Of a stretch of DNA of 64,000 nucleotides, positions 25,501-32,181 are shown piece after piece (the stretch's first letter is position 1; each line of letters opens with the position of its first letter). The DNA is from an uncultured Pseudoflavonifractor sp. (GTDB lineage Bacteria > Bacillota > Clostridia > Oscillospirales > Oscillospiraceae), in contig NZ_CALXEG010000007.1 in assembly GCF_944387275.1 (NCBI RefSeq), positions 1-64,000 of the forward strand. Reading direction: 5' to 3'. A program made the position numbers and the translations under genes. A model generated the notes under the pieces. It was not told the DNA's origin, ran no database searches, and saw only the letters and a program-made list of their open reading frames with translations.

Positions 25501-25626
25501 AAACGAGGACGTGGTCACCACCGAGAGCACCACGGAGAAGGCCAGCAGCACGGCCAGCAGCGGGGTGACAATGGCGGTAAACGTCTTGGCGCTCAGCTTT
25601 TTCTTGTTTTTCTTTTCCTTTGCCAC
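22531..25626 (-). CDS. Membrane-anchored GH3 family glycosidase with permuted domain order
   Basis: A 1031-residue beta-glucosidase-type enzyme. Order: N-terminal membrane anchor (about 15-40), then the GH3 alpha/beta-sandwich domain (about 85-350, LFSASSVDLLAGGTGSG...VLWAPGAGGDTCRSIADVL), the FnIII-like domain (about 390-480), and only then the TIM barrel (about 650-985) with KHFALNDQEDHR near 819 and the nucleophile motif GTVITDYDGG (Asp 923); a C-terminal transmembrane helix (about 997-1021) ends RRWKKEKK. Typical GH3 proteins have the barrel first. Permuted GH3s are known from rumen Butyrivibrio and Ruminococcus. GTG at 25626 is seven bases after GGAGGG; an ATG at 25641 overlaps the binding site. 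Follows a GH16 gene by ~110 bp. Confidence 0.88.
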   Translation of the reverse strand: MAKEKKNKKKLSAKTFTAIVTPLLAVLLAFSVVLSVVTTSSFDLVLRDIFGETQLKTGGAPEGVDAEYYTRDITDSDELQAAEQAYTRKAGAEGFVLLYNNTESGKGLPVAAGSKLSLFSASSVDLLAGGTGSGVSTISSDMRTALTEQGFSVNESLWKFYSDNHSTYTRGGGAIMYGGAEDWSINEAPISAIPQEAKDEAVGTTPVFFIARTGGEGRDLGRYMGDWTDIAEDKDKHYLEPDSVELGVIQYLNDNFDNVILVVNTNNAFELGWVKDYENISAVLWAPGAGGDTCRSIADVLSGNVTPSGHLVDTFAYDAFSSPAMQNMGDMMLVNNGQDVEAGVFYDEGIYVGYKYYETRYFDKMLEQGNAGDYDYGQVVQYPFGYGLSYTTFEWSDFTMSDMDDNGDIQIQVTVTNTGDVTGRDVVQVYLNAPYTEYDKANHIEKASVALVGFEKTGDLEPGASETVTITVNQKDFISYDDVNAKTYILEAGDYLLTAAPNAHAANNNFLAYAGHETDGLFGTPDPDFVGKWTYTYLDNNGVDNKTYSVSLTGVTVTNQFDHASYDELTPRDQYLTRQDWVGTFPTTHGDQDSQRKSQYSEKNGYTWEVEVSDTIRDALKAKGASASLNPMTEEEAASMAGVYGQDGDLELIDFRGRDFDEVEAEGGWDALINQMDVSELETIIRNGGYQTLMSVNMGKPRAIDYDGPSGLNEGGITHEPYSITYPCATNLAASWDRENSYLHGYYVGEDALAADGNWGNHTYIGIISGWYAPAMNIHRTPFAGRNFEYYSEDGFMSGELALQAASACAEKGVYAYIKHFALNDQEDHRSHVATFANEQAIREIYLKPFQTCIEERPMTTIMVQQYDEDTGSFTQTEAEIPCVMAVMSSFNRVGCTWSGGDYNLLTGVLRNEWGFDGTVITDYDGGGVMDTEQCIRAGGDLKLTGFEVDAPMDPTNPATQYFARQAIKHILYTTVNSNAMNGIVHGVAVEALPFANYYIILIVENVVAAALIIWGVVAIVRRWKKEKKAA

Positions 25627-25737
25627 GAAAATTCCCTCCATAAGCTGTGGTTTACAAGATACTCAGGTCAATGGCCGCCTCCCCTCCCGCCTGTTCCGCG
25701 GGAGAGGAGGACGGGCACGGTCGGAAGAAGAGGGAGG

Positions 25738-26634
25738 TCACTCGGCCTCAGCCGTGGGCACCAGCTCCTCGCCCTGGGCGGAGGTCTTGACCCACTGGTA
25801 GTCCGCCTGGCTGGTCTCAGCGCTGTAAGCGCCCATCCAGCCCTCGGCGTCGGCGGTGCCGCACCAGAAGTTCATCAGGATGCGGCCGGGGGTGGAGGGC
25901 ATGGGGCCGTTGTCCTCGGTGTTCACGCTGTAGACGGCCTCGCCGTCCACAAACCAGGTGATGGAGTCCTCCTCCCAGCGGAAGCCGTACTCGTGGAACT
26001 CCTCGGAGGCGTCAAAGCCCAGCTCATACCAGTACTCGTGGCCGCCCTGGCCGTCCACATAGTAGTTGAACTGCACGCCCGTGGTGTCCTTGCCCAGGAA
26101 CTCGATGTCGATCTCGTCCCAGGGGTTGGGCTCGCCGTCGGCGTTGATGTCGTAGGGGCCGGTGCAGGTGAAGAAGGTGCTGGCGGTGCCCTCGTCCTTG
26201 GAGGGCTTCATGCTGACGGAGTAGTCGCCGTAGCCGTAGTAGAGGCCGGTGCGCATCTCGCCGCCGTAGTAGTCCTGCTCCACATCGTCCCCGGCGGGGC
26301 TGATGTTCAGCTGCATCTGACCGTCGTTGTAGGTGACGTTGCTGCCGGCCCACCACACATTGAACACACTGCCGTTGGACCAGCCGTCAGAGGGGAACAT
26401 GGCCTCCACGGCGCCATTGGAGAAGTCGGCCAGCATGTCGCCGCCCAGAGGCTCGGCGGCGGGAACAGAGGGAGACGCGGCAGGAGCGGACGCGGAGGGG
26501 GAGACAGCGGGGGTGGTCACGGCGGGAGACACGTCATCCGACGGAGCACCGCCGGCAGAAGGGGTTTCGCTACAGGCGGTCAGAGACAGGGTCAGCGCGA
26601 CGGACAGGACCAGTGCAGGAACGTTCTTTTTCAT
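25738..26634 (-). CDS. GH16 family lichenase-like beta-glucanase, lipoprotein
   Basis: A 298-residue secreted lipoprotein. The signal peptide ends in the lipobox LTAC (Cys 21), followed by a Ser/Pro/Ala-rich linker (22-62) and a GH16 domain (about 68-290). The catalytic motif DEIDIEFLG gives nucleophile Glu174 and acid/base Glu178; the context VQFNYYVDGQGGHEYWYELGFDA is strongly lichenase-like (mixed-linkage 1,3-1,4-beta-glucanase). ATG at 26634 follows AAGGAG; the longer frame to 26685 has no signal. With the downstream GH3 enzyme it could degrade beta-glucan at the cell surface: GH16 cuts chains, GH3 trims oligosaccharides (inference). Confidence 0.9.
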   Translation of the reverse strand: MKKNVPALVLSVALTLSLTACSETPSAGGAPSDDVSPAVTTPAVSPSASAPAASPSVPAAEPLGGDMLADFSNGAVEAMFPSDGWSNGSVFNVWWAGSNVTYNDGQMQLNISPAGDDVEQDYYGGEMRTGLYYGYGDYSVSMKPSKDEGTASTFFTCTGPYDINADGEPNPWDEIDIEFLGKDTTGVQFNYYVDGQGGHEYWYELGFDASEEFHEYGFRWEEDSITWFVDGEAVYSVNTEDNGPMPSTPGRILMNFWCGTADAEGWMGAYSAETSQADYQWVKTSAQGEELVPTAEAE

Positions 26635-26728
26635 GGGTTCTCTCTCCTTCTCAAATATGTGGCCGCGGCGTGTGTGTTCGAGCACGGACCATGGTGATTC
26701 ACGCCCCCGGCTTGCTGACCATAATATA

Positions 26729-26763
26729 GCAAAAGGAACACCCGTTGGTAATGGGTGTTCCTT
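26729..26763 (-). terminator. Intrinsic terminator after the histidine kinase gene
   Basis: An 11-bp perfect stem (26733-26743 with 26753-26763) is followed on the minus strand by TTTTGCTATA. It separates the two-component operon from the GH16-GH3 pair, so the glycosidases need their own promoter or read-through. Confidence 0.75.
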
Positions 26764-26800
26764 AAACTATCATATTTTTTCGTAATCTGTATTTGCTGCC

Positions 26801-28165
26801 CTAAAAATCGCCGGTACTGAAGAGAATATTTAGATGAAATATACCGCCGCTGGTATAGGTGTTCAGCTCTCCCTTGTACTTGTGGACGATCATACGGATG
26901 CTGCGCATGCCGAAGCCGTGGTAGTCCTTGTCCGCCTTGGTGGTCATGGGCAGGCCGTCCTGAAAGGCCAGGTCGCCGTCGAAGTAGTTCTCCTCCTGGA
27001 TGATGAGCATGCCGCCCCTGGCCTTCACCGACAGGTCGATCACCCGCCGCTCCCGCTGCTCCAGATTCTTCACCGCCTCCAGGGCGTTGTCCAGCACGTT
27101 GCCGAAGAGGCAGTAGAGGTCGCTGTCCTCCATAAAGGAGAGCTTCTCCCCGTCCGCCATGCAGGAGAGCTTGATGCCGTTCTGCTCGCAGTAGAGGCTC
27201 TTCTCCGTCAGCAGCACGTCCAGCAGCCGGTTGCCCGTCTCGATCTTGGCGTCGTAGATGGCCACGCTCTTCCGGATGTCCTCCACCGCTCCGGGGGAGA
27301 CCTGTCCCCCCTGGGCGGCCAGCGAGGAGAGCCGGTACCGGATGTCGTGGCACTTGACGTTGATGAGCTCGATGGTGTCCCGGGAGATCTCATACTGCCG
27401 CTGGCTCTGGCGGACGGCGTGCTGGAGATAGGCCACCTCCTGCTTGAGCTCCCGCTGCTCCACGGTGCGGGAGGCCAGAAGCAGCACGATCATGCAGCAC
27501 ATGACGGAGATCAGGTTGCCCGACTGCCGCAGGACAAAGTACTCCACCATGTCGAACTGGTTTTCCCGCCCCACGCTCAGGCGGGCAAAGTAGATGTCCT
27601 CCACCGAGCACAAAATGGCGGTAATGACCAGAATGAGCAGGGAGATGGCCAGCAGCTGCTGGTCCAGCTGCCAGCTGTTCACGGGCCAGACCACCCGGCG
27701 GATGAAAAACACGTACACCGCCGCCACGGCCGCCGCGAAGATAAGATAGTAGGTCAGGCGGTAGTACAGGTCAAAATGCAGGCCCCAGCTGTCGCTCACA
27801 TTCACCAGCCAGCCGCACCACACCAGTAGGTACAGCTTGTAGCACAGGTTCTGGGCGGCGTAGGCCACGCTGCAGCAGAACAGGACGGCGGGGAAATACT
27901 CCGTGAAGCACAGCTTCACGTGGGCGATGGTCACCGCGAACAAAAAGAGGTACACCGCGCTCCGCCCCGCCACCGTATCCCCCCACAGCCGGTAAAACCC
28001 GGCGGCCCCAAGGGCCACGGCCAGCACCGCGCACAGGCCGCCGGCGGCTTTCAGCCAGAACCGGGGCGCCCGGTTCAGCTTCCAGGTGGTGAGCACATAG
28101 AACACATAGAGCTCAAAGAGGAACTCCAGGATGATATTTCTGTAAATCAGGAGGACCTCGTCCAT
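26801..28165 (-). CDS. AgrC-type sensor histidine kinase (GHKL family)
   Basis: A 454-residue membrane kinase. The first ~235 residues hold about six hydrophobic helices, then a coiled linker (VEQRELKQEVAYLQHAVRQ) and the phosphoacceptor region NVKCHDIRYRL with His in the HDxRY style of AgrC/HPK10 kinases. The GHKL ATPase domain shows GNVLDNALEAVKNL (N box) and HGFGMRSIRMIVHKYKG (G box). ATG at 28165 is eight bases after GGAGGG and two bases after the response regulator stop, so the pair is one operon. AgrC-like sensors often detect peptides, but no agrB/agrD pair is visible here. Confidence 0.9.
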   Translation of the reverse strand: MDEVLLIYRNIILEFLFELYVFYVLTTWKLNRAPRFWLKAAGGLCAVLAVALGAAGFYRLWGDTVAGRSAVYLFLFAVTIAHVKLCFTEYFPAVLFCCSVAYAAQNLCYKLYLLVWCGWLVNVSDSWGLHFDLYYRLTYYLIFAAAVAAVYVFFIRRVVWPVNSWQLDQQLLAISLLILVITAILCSVEDIYFARLSVGRENQFDMVEYFVLRQSGNLISVMCCMIVLLLASRTVEQRELKQEVAYLQHAVRQSQRQYEISRDTIELINVKCHDIRYRLSSLAAQGGQVSPGAVEDIRKSVAIYDAKIETGNRLLDVLLTEKSLYCEQNGIKLSCMADGEKLSFMEDSDLYCLFGNVLDNALEAVKNLEQRERRVIDLSVKARGGMLIIQEENYFDGDLAFQDGLPMTTKADKDYHGFGMRSIRMIVHKYKGELNTYTSGGIFHLNILFSTGDF

Positions 28166-28167
28166 CT

Positions 28168-28884
28168 TCACTGCCCTCCCCCGGAGCCGGCGTACCAGTT
28201 GGACAGCTCCGCCAGAAAGGCCGCCCGCCTGGGCCGGCTGATCTGGAGCTCGGAGTCCCCCACCTGCACGGTGCACCCCTTGACCCGCACCACGAACTTG
28301 GGGTTGACCAGGTAGCACTTGTTGCAGCGCAGGAAGCCGAACCCCCGCAGCTCCTGCTCCACGCCGGAGAGCACACCGGTCATCTCGATCACGTCGTCGA
28401 TGAGGTGGTAGCACAGGCGGTGGTTGGAGATCTCCACGTACATCAGCTTGTCGGTGGAGATGCGGCACAGGCCGCCGGGGGCGTTCACCGTAAAGCTCCG
28501 GTCCTCGTTCATGATGTAGATGTCCAGGGCCTTTTTGAATTTCAGGGAAAAATCGTAGTAGCTCACCGGCTTGACCAGAAAGCTGACCGCGTCCACCTCG
28601 TAGCCCTTGAGGGCGTACTGGACCAGGTTGGTGATGAAAATAAGGGACACGTTCTTGTCCAGTCTGCGCAGCTCCACCGCCGCCTCCATGCCGTCCTTTT
28701 TGGGCATCTGGATGTCCATGAACACCACGGCGAAGATGCCTTTATAGTCCTTGAGGAACTCCTCTCCATTGCAAAACCGGGTCACATGGAATTCCTGCCC
28801 GGTCTCGGCGGCGTACTTTTCGATATACCCCGTCAGCCGCTGGGCAGCGGCGTCCTGGTCCTCCACAATGGCAATGTTTCTCAC
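28168..28884 (-). CDS. LytTR-family response regulator (AgrA-like)
   Basis: A 238-residue regulator. The receiver domain (about 1-120) shows IVEDQD at the N-terminus, the phosphorylated Asp in VVFMDIQMPKKDG and the lysine in SFLVKPVSYYDF. A LytTR DNA-binding domain follows (about 130-230: ISTDKLMYVEISNHRLCYHL, FGFLRCNKCYLVNPKFV). GTG at 28884 lies seven bases after GGGGAGG; the longer frame to 28917 runs through that site. It is immediately followed by its kinase. Likely targets are the downstream GH16-GH3 genes (inference from position). Confidence 0.92.
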   Translation of the reverse strand: MRNIAIVEDQDAAAQRLTGYIEKYAAETGQEFHVTRFCNGEEFLKDYKGIFAVVFMDIQMPKKDGMEAAVELRRLDKNVSLIFITNLVQYALKGYEVDAVSFLVKPVSYYDFSLKFKKALDIYIMNEDRSFTVNAPGGLCRISTDKLMYVEISNHRLCYHLIDDVIEMTGVLSGVEQELRGFGFLRCNKCYLVNPKFVVRVKGCTVQVGDSELQISRPRRAAFLAELSNWYAGSGGGQ

Positions 28885-28971
28885 TTCTTCTCCTCCCCTT
28901 ACATCAGCAGCAGACACACACGCCGGGCCTCACACGCTCCGGTTGAAAAAAGGGGGTCTTTGCTTTCTCTC

Positions 28972-29934
28972 TCAGTCCTTCTTGTCCTCGCCGTCCAGCA
29001 CCTCACGGATGAGGAACCGGGGGCGCTCCTTGGTCTCCAGGTAGATTTTGCCGATATACTCGCCGATGACCCCCAGGGACAGCAGGATCAGGCCGCCGAT
29101 GGCCCAGACGGAGCAGATCAGGCTGGCCCAGCCCAGGATGGTCTCCCCCATGGCCCAGCGGATGATGCTGTAGATCAGCATGAGGATGGACACCAGGAAC
29201 ACCAGGAAGCCCAGGCCGGTGATGTACCGGATGGGCTTGACGGACAGGCTGGTGATGCCCTCCATGGCGAAGGAGAGCATCTTTTTCAGGGGGTACTTGC
29301 TCTCGCCGGCAAAGCGCTCCCCCCGCTCATACTCCACGGTGGCGGAGGTGTAGCCGATCATGGGCACGATGCCCCGCAGGAACAGATTGACCTCCCGGAA
29401 CTGCTCCAGGCCCTCCAGGGCCCGGCGGGAGAGGAGCCGGTAGTCGGCGTGGTTGAACACGGTCTCCGCCCCCAGGAAGTTCATCAGGCGGTAGAAGCCC
29501 TCGGCGGTGAAGCGCTTGAAAAAGGTGTCCTTTTTCCGGGAGGAGCGGACGCCGTAGACGATGTCGCAGCCTTCATGGAACTTGTCCACCATGGCGTCCA
29601 CGGCGTCGATGTCGTCCTGGAGGTCGGCGTCCATGGAGATGGCCATGTCGCAGCGGTCCTTGGCGGTCATGAGCCCGGCCAGCAGGGCGTTCTGGTGGCC
29701 CCGGTTGCGGGACAGGTCCACCCCGGAGAACACCGGGTCGGCCCTGTGGAGGGCGGAGATAATCTCCCACGTCCGGTCCCTGGAGCCGTCGTTGACGAAG
29801 AGGATGCGGCTGTCCGGGCCGATCTTCCCCGCCCCCTTCAGGGCCTCCACCTTGGCCTTGAGCCGCTTGGAGGTCTCAGGGAGCACTTCTTCCTCGTTAT
29901 AGCATGGGACGACGATATAAAGGGTGTCATTCAT
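28972..29934 (-). CDS. GT2 family glycosyltransferase (GtrB/DPM-like)
   Basis: A 320-residue enzyme that probably transfers a sugar to polyprenyl phosphate. The N-terminal GT-A domain starts LYIVVPCYNEEEVLP, with FVNDGSRDRTW and the metal-binding SMDADLQDD; two C-terminal transmembrane helices (about 225-290) fit the GtrB/bactoprenol glucosyltransferase class. The ATG at 29934 overlaps the end of the XRE regulator gene by eight bases (ATGAATGA), implying co-translation. A flippase and a GtrC-type partner are not adjacent. Confidence 0.88.
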   Translation of the reverse strand: MNDTLYIVVPCYNEEEVLPETSKRLKAKVEALKGAGKIGPDSRILFVNDGSRDRTWEIISALHRADPVFSGVDLSRNRGHQNALLAGLMTAKDRCDMAISMDADLQDDIDAVDAMVDKFHEGCDIVYGVRSSRKKDTFFKRFTAEGFYRLMNFLGAETVFNHADYRLLSRRALEGLEQFREVNLFLRGIVPMIGYTSATVEYERGERFAGESKYPLKKMLSFAMEGITSLSVKPIRYITGLGFLVFLVSILMLIYSIIRWAMGETILGWASLICSVWAIGGLILLSLGVIGEYIGKIYLETKERPRFLIREVLDGEDKKD

Positions 29935-30130
29935 CTTCTTTGTCCTCACCAAACATTGAAATTTCCAGTGCGTCACAGATTTTCATGAGGAGTGCAAGGC
30001 TGGGCGTGCGCGCGCCGGACTCGATCTGATTGATGGCAGGCTGTGAGACGCCCACCAGCTTGGCCAGTGCGCTCTGACTCAATCCCTTTTTTTCCCGCTT
30101 TTCCCGGATGATTTTTCGATAGTCCTGCAA
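29927..30130 (-). CDS. Small XRE-family helix-turn-helix regulator
   Basis: A 67-residue DNA-binding protein, essentially one HTH_3 domain: KIIREKREKKGLSQSALAKL, then GVSQPAINQIESGARTPSLALLMKICDALEIS. The start is uncertain: a TTG at 30130 has GAGGTG six bases upstream and is preferred; a GTG at 30139 lacks a clear site. Its own promoter (30149-30177) contains a perfect palindrome between -35 and -10, consistent with autorepression. It is co-transcribed with the GT2 gene and divergent from a small gene at 30249. Confidence 0.8.
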   Translation of the reverse strand: MQDYRKIIREKREKKGLSQSALAKLVGVSQPAINQIESGARTPSLALLMKICDALEISMFGEDKEDE

Positions 30131-30148
30131 AATCCTCACCTCATTGGT

Positions 30149-30177
30149 ATTATATAGCTGAAAGCTATATCCGTAAA
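30149..30177 (-). promoter_or_regulatory. Promoter of the XRE-GT2 operon with embedded palindromic operator
   Basis: On the minus strand a perfect TATAAT (30149-30154) and a weaker TTTACG (30172-30177) are spaced by 17 bp. The palindrome ATATAGCT-GAA-AGCTATAT (30152-30170) fills the spacer, the classic place for a repressor. Confidence 0.65.
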
Positions 30178-30178
30178 C

Positions 30179-30231
30179 TATAACATATAGCAATAGTTTT
30201 TCTTGACTTGCATATTGCTGTATGTTATAAA
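30179..30231 (+). promoter_or_regulatory. Promoter of the 90-residue gene inside a long inverted repeat
   Basis: TTGACT (30203-30208), 17 bp, TATAAA (30226-30231). A 17-bp inverted repeat with one mismatch (30179-30195 with 30213-30229) brackets this promoter: the left arm lies upstream of -35 and the right arm covers the spacer and -10. Its half-site ATATAGCAATA shares ATATAGC with the neighbouring palindrome at 30152-30170. Confidence 0.65.
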
Positions 30232-30248
30232 CGTGGTGAGGTGATTTT

Positions 30249-30521
30249 ATGACCCCCACCGTGGAACTGATGCAGAATACGGCCCGGACCCTGTGCCGCC
30301 GGGCGCTGTCCGGCGAGCCGGAGTACCGGGCCCTGCGGGAGGAAGCGGAGACCCTCCGGGCCCGATTCCGAAAAGAGCACCCGGACGCGCTGTGCGCCCG
30401 GGTGCTGCAAATTCTGGATGCCTGTCTGGCCGTCTCCGACATGGAGGGAGAGCAGCTCTTTCTGACGGGGCTCCAGATGGGCCTGGAGCTGGGCGGCCTA
30501 GACTGCCTGCCCGGGGACTGA
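30249..30521 (+). CDS. Small helical protein of unknown function (DUF6809-like)
   Basis: A 90-residue protein, predicted mostly alpha-helical: PEYRALREEAETLRARF, then ILDACLAVSDMEGEQLFLTGLQMGLELGG. The layout of a PEYR-like helix followed by a C-terminal helix ending in a GxxxGxxL pattern resembles clostridial DUF6809 proteins; this is a tentative match. ATG follows GAGGTG by five bases. It is transcribed divergently from the small XRE gene from an operator-covered promoter, so it is probably controlled by that regulator. Confidence 0.6.
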   Translation: MTPTVELMQNTARTLCRRALSGEPEYRALREEAETLRARFRKEHPDALCARVLQILDACLAVSDMEGEQLFLTGLQMGLELGGLDCLPGD

Positions 30522-30525
30522 ACCG

Positions 30526-31233
30526 CTACTCCTCCAGCTTGCGGCGGAGATACTCCATGGCCTTCTTCTCCACCCGGGAGATCTGGACCTGGCTGACCCC
30601 CATGATCCTGGCCGTCCTGTCCTGGGTCAGGCCTCGGAAGTACCGCAGGACGATCACCTGCCGCTCCCGGTCGGGCAGGCTGCTCACCGCCGAGCGCAGG
30701 GCCTCCCGCTCCACGATGCCCTCCTCCATGCCCTCGGTGCCCAGCACGCTCTCCAGGGTGAAGCCGTCCCCCGTCTCCATCTGGAGGGAGGCCACCGGGG
30801 CGTTGGCCTCCTCGGCGGCGGCGATCTCCTCCGGCTCCAGGCCGGTCTCCCCGGCCAGCTCGCTGAGGGTGGGCTCCCGGCCCAGGTCAGCCCGCAGCCG
30901 GTCCCGGGCGCTGCGGATGCTCCCCGCCCGCTCCTTCAGCCCCCGGCTCACCTTCACCGCGCCGTCGTCCCGGAGAAAACGGCGGATCTCCCCGGCGATC
31001 TTGGGCACGGCGTAGGTGGAGAACTGGCACCCAAAGGCCGGGTCAAAGCCCCGCACCGCCTTGAGAAAGCCCATGCACCCCAGCTGGTACAGGTCCTCCG
31101 GGTCCACGCCCCGGCCGTAGTACCGGCGGACGATGCTCCAGATGAGGCCGCTGTTCTCCTCCATCATCTTGGCGCAGGCGTCGTTGTCCCCCTGGCGGGC
31201 CGCCTCCAGCAGGGACTGGGTATCCGCCGCCAT
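30526..31233 (-). CDS. sigF: RNA polymerase sigma-F, first forespore sigma factor
   Basis: A 235-residue sigma-70 protein with regions 2, 3 and 4 but no region 1. Region 2 has DLYQLGCMGFLKAVRGFDP and the -10-binding FSTYAVPKIAGEIRRFLRDDG; region 4 has LPDRERQVIVLRYFRGLTQ and IMGVSQVQISRVEKKAM. Placement directly after spoIIAA and spoIIAB identifies it as sigma-F (SpoIIAC). Its ATG shares one base with the spoIIAB stop (TGATG), so it is translationally coupled. Active only when SpoIIAB releases it in the forespore. Confidence 0.96.
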   Translation of the reverse strand: MAADTQSLLEAARQGDNDACAKMMEENSGLIWSIVRRYYGRGVDPEDLYQLGCMGFLKAVRGFDPAFGCQFSTYAVPKIAGEIRRFLRDDGAVKVSRGLKERAGSIRSARDRLRADLGREPTLSELAGETGLEPEEIAAAEEANAPVASLQMETGDGFTLESVLGTEGMEEGIVEREALRSAVSSLPDRERQVIVLRYFRGLTQDRTARIMGVSQVQISRVEKKAMEYLRRKLEE

Positions 31234-31679
31234 CAGTGCCCGCCGCCGCTGTACCGGCGGGAGATCCGGCGCCGCATGGTGACGGTGGTGCCCTTCCCCG
31301 GGGTAGAGCGCACCCGCAGGGCGTCCATGAAGCTCTCCATGATGGTAAAGCCCATGCCGGAGCGCTCCTCGTTGCCGGTGGTGTACAGGGGCTGGCGGGC
31401 CTTCTCCACGTCCTCGATGCCCACGCCCCAGTCCTTCACCACGATCTCCAGCACCCCGTCCTCAAACAGCCGCAGCCGCAGGGCCACCTTGCCCAGCCGG
31501 TCCGGATAGGCGTGGACGATGGCGTTGGTCACCGCCTCGCTGACGGCGGTCTTGATGTCGTTGACCTCGTCCAGGGTGGGGTCCAGCTGGGCTGCAAAGC
31601 AGGCCGCCGCGGTGCGGGCAAAGCCCTCGTTGGCGGAGCGGCTGAGAAAGGAAATGGCCGCCTCGTTGATCGGTTTCAT
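31233..31679 (-). CDS. spoIIAB: Anti-sigma-F factor / serine kinase SpoIIAB
   Basis: A 148-residue GHKL-fold kinase that holds sigma-F and phosphorylates SpoIIAA. MKPINEAAISFLSRSANEGFAR starts the protein; the N box EVNDIKTAVSEAVTNAIVHAYP, the DWGVGIEDVEKA motif and the GMGFTIMESFMDAL lid are all visible. ATG at 31679 is nine bases after AAGGAG. It is the middle gene of the operon, 70 bp after spoIIAA and overlapping sigF by one base. Confidence 0.96.
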   Translation of the reverse strand: MKPINEAAISFLSRSANEGFARTAAACFAAQLDPTLDEVNDIKTAVSEAVTNAIVHAYPDRLGKVALRLRLFEDGVLEIVVKDWGVGIEDVEKARQPLYTTGNEERSGMGFTIMESFMDALRVRSTPGKGTTVTMRRRISRRYSGGGH

Positions 31680-31749
31680 ATGTAAAGACTCCTTCCGTAT
31701 TGGGTTCCCCGCCGCCGGAGCGCCTGCCGCGCCCCGGCGGTCTGTTTCC

Positions 31750-32055
31750 CTATTCAAAGCGGATGATCCGCTCCAGCCCCGCCGCCCGCAGCACCTTGAG
31801 GGCCTGGGGCGGCACATTGGCCACCGTCAGAGCGCCCCCCAGCTCCGCCATCCGGCGGTAGGCCCGCAGCAGCACCGCGATGCCCGAGCTGTCCATAAAG
31901 GTCACGCCGCTCAGGTCCAGGGTGAGCCGCCGGGGCAGCCCCGCGTCCACCTGGCGGTCCAGCTCCTGCATGATGGCCCGGGCGCCGTGGTGGTCCACCT
32001 CCCCCGACACCGTCAGCCGCAGATTCCGGTCCTCCCCGGTACAGGTCACTGACAT
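31750..32055 (-). CDS. spoIIAA: Anti-anti-sigma factor SpoIIAA
   Basis: A 101-residue STAS-domain protein. The phosphorylatable serine lies in the family motif VTFMDSSGIAVLLRAYR; dephosphorylated SpoIIAA binds SpoIIAB and frees sigma-F. The ATG at 32055 follows AGGAGGG by seven bases; the longer frame to 32127 runs into the upstream terminator. First gene of the spoIIA operon. A clear sigma-H promoter could not be picked out between the terminator (32112-32146) and the start. Confidence 0.95.
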   Translation of the reverse strand: MSVTCTGEDRNLRLTVSGEVDHHGARAIMQELDRQVDAGLPRRLTLDLSGVTFMDSSGIAVLLRAYRRMAELGGALTVANVPPQALKVLRAAGLERIIRFE

Positions 32056-32106
32056 AGCTTGTCCCTCCTGTGCGTTGAAATACCTGTCTGTCCCAAGTTC
32101 TGGGCA

Positions 32107-32146
32107 GAAAAAATCGCCATATACCATTTTCTGGTATATGGCGATT
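32107..32146 (-). terminator. Terminator of the lipoprotein gene upstream of spoIIA
   Basis: A perfect 15-bp AT-rich stem (32112-32126 with 32132-32146, 5-nt loop) is followed on the minus strand by a U-run. It insulates spoIIA from the lipoprotein gene. Confidence 0.85.
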
Positions 32147-32181
32147 ATAATGCATATGGGCCGCGCTTTTGGTCGAATTCC

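Noticed and set aside
22450..26697. A 1415-codon plus-strand frame over the GH3 and GH16 genes
   Set aside because: Same antisense artefact; both glycosidases on the minus strand have intact catalytic motifs and starts.
28166..28468. N-terminal extension of the histidine kinase frame to 28468
   Set aside because: It overlaps the response regulator in another frame; the ATG at 28165 has a correct ribosome binding site and directly precedes the first membrane helix.
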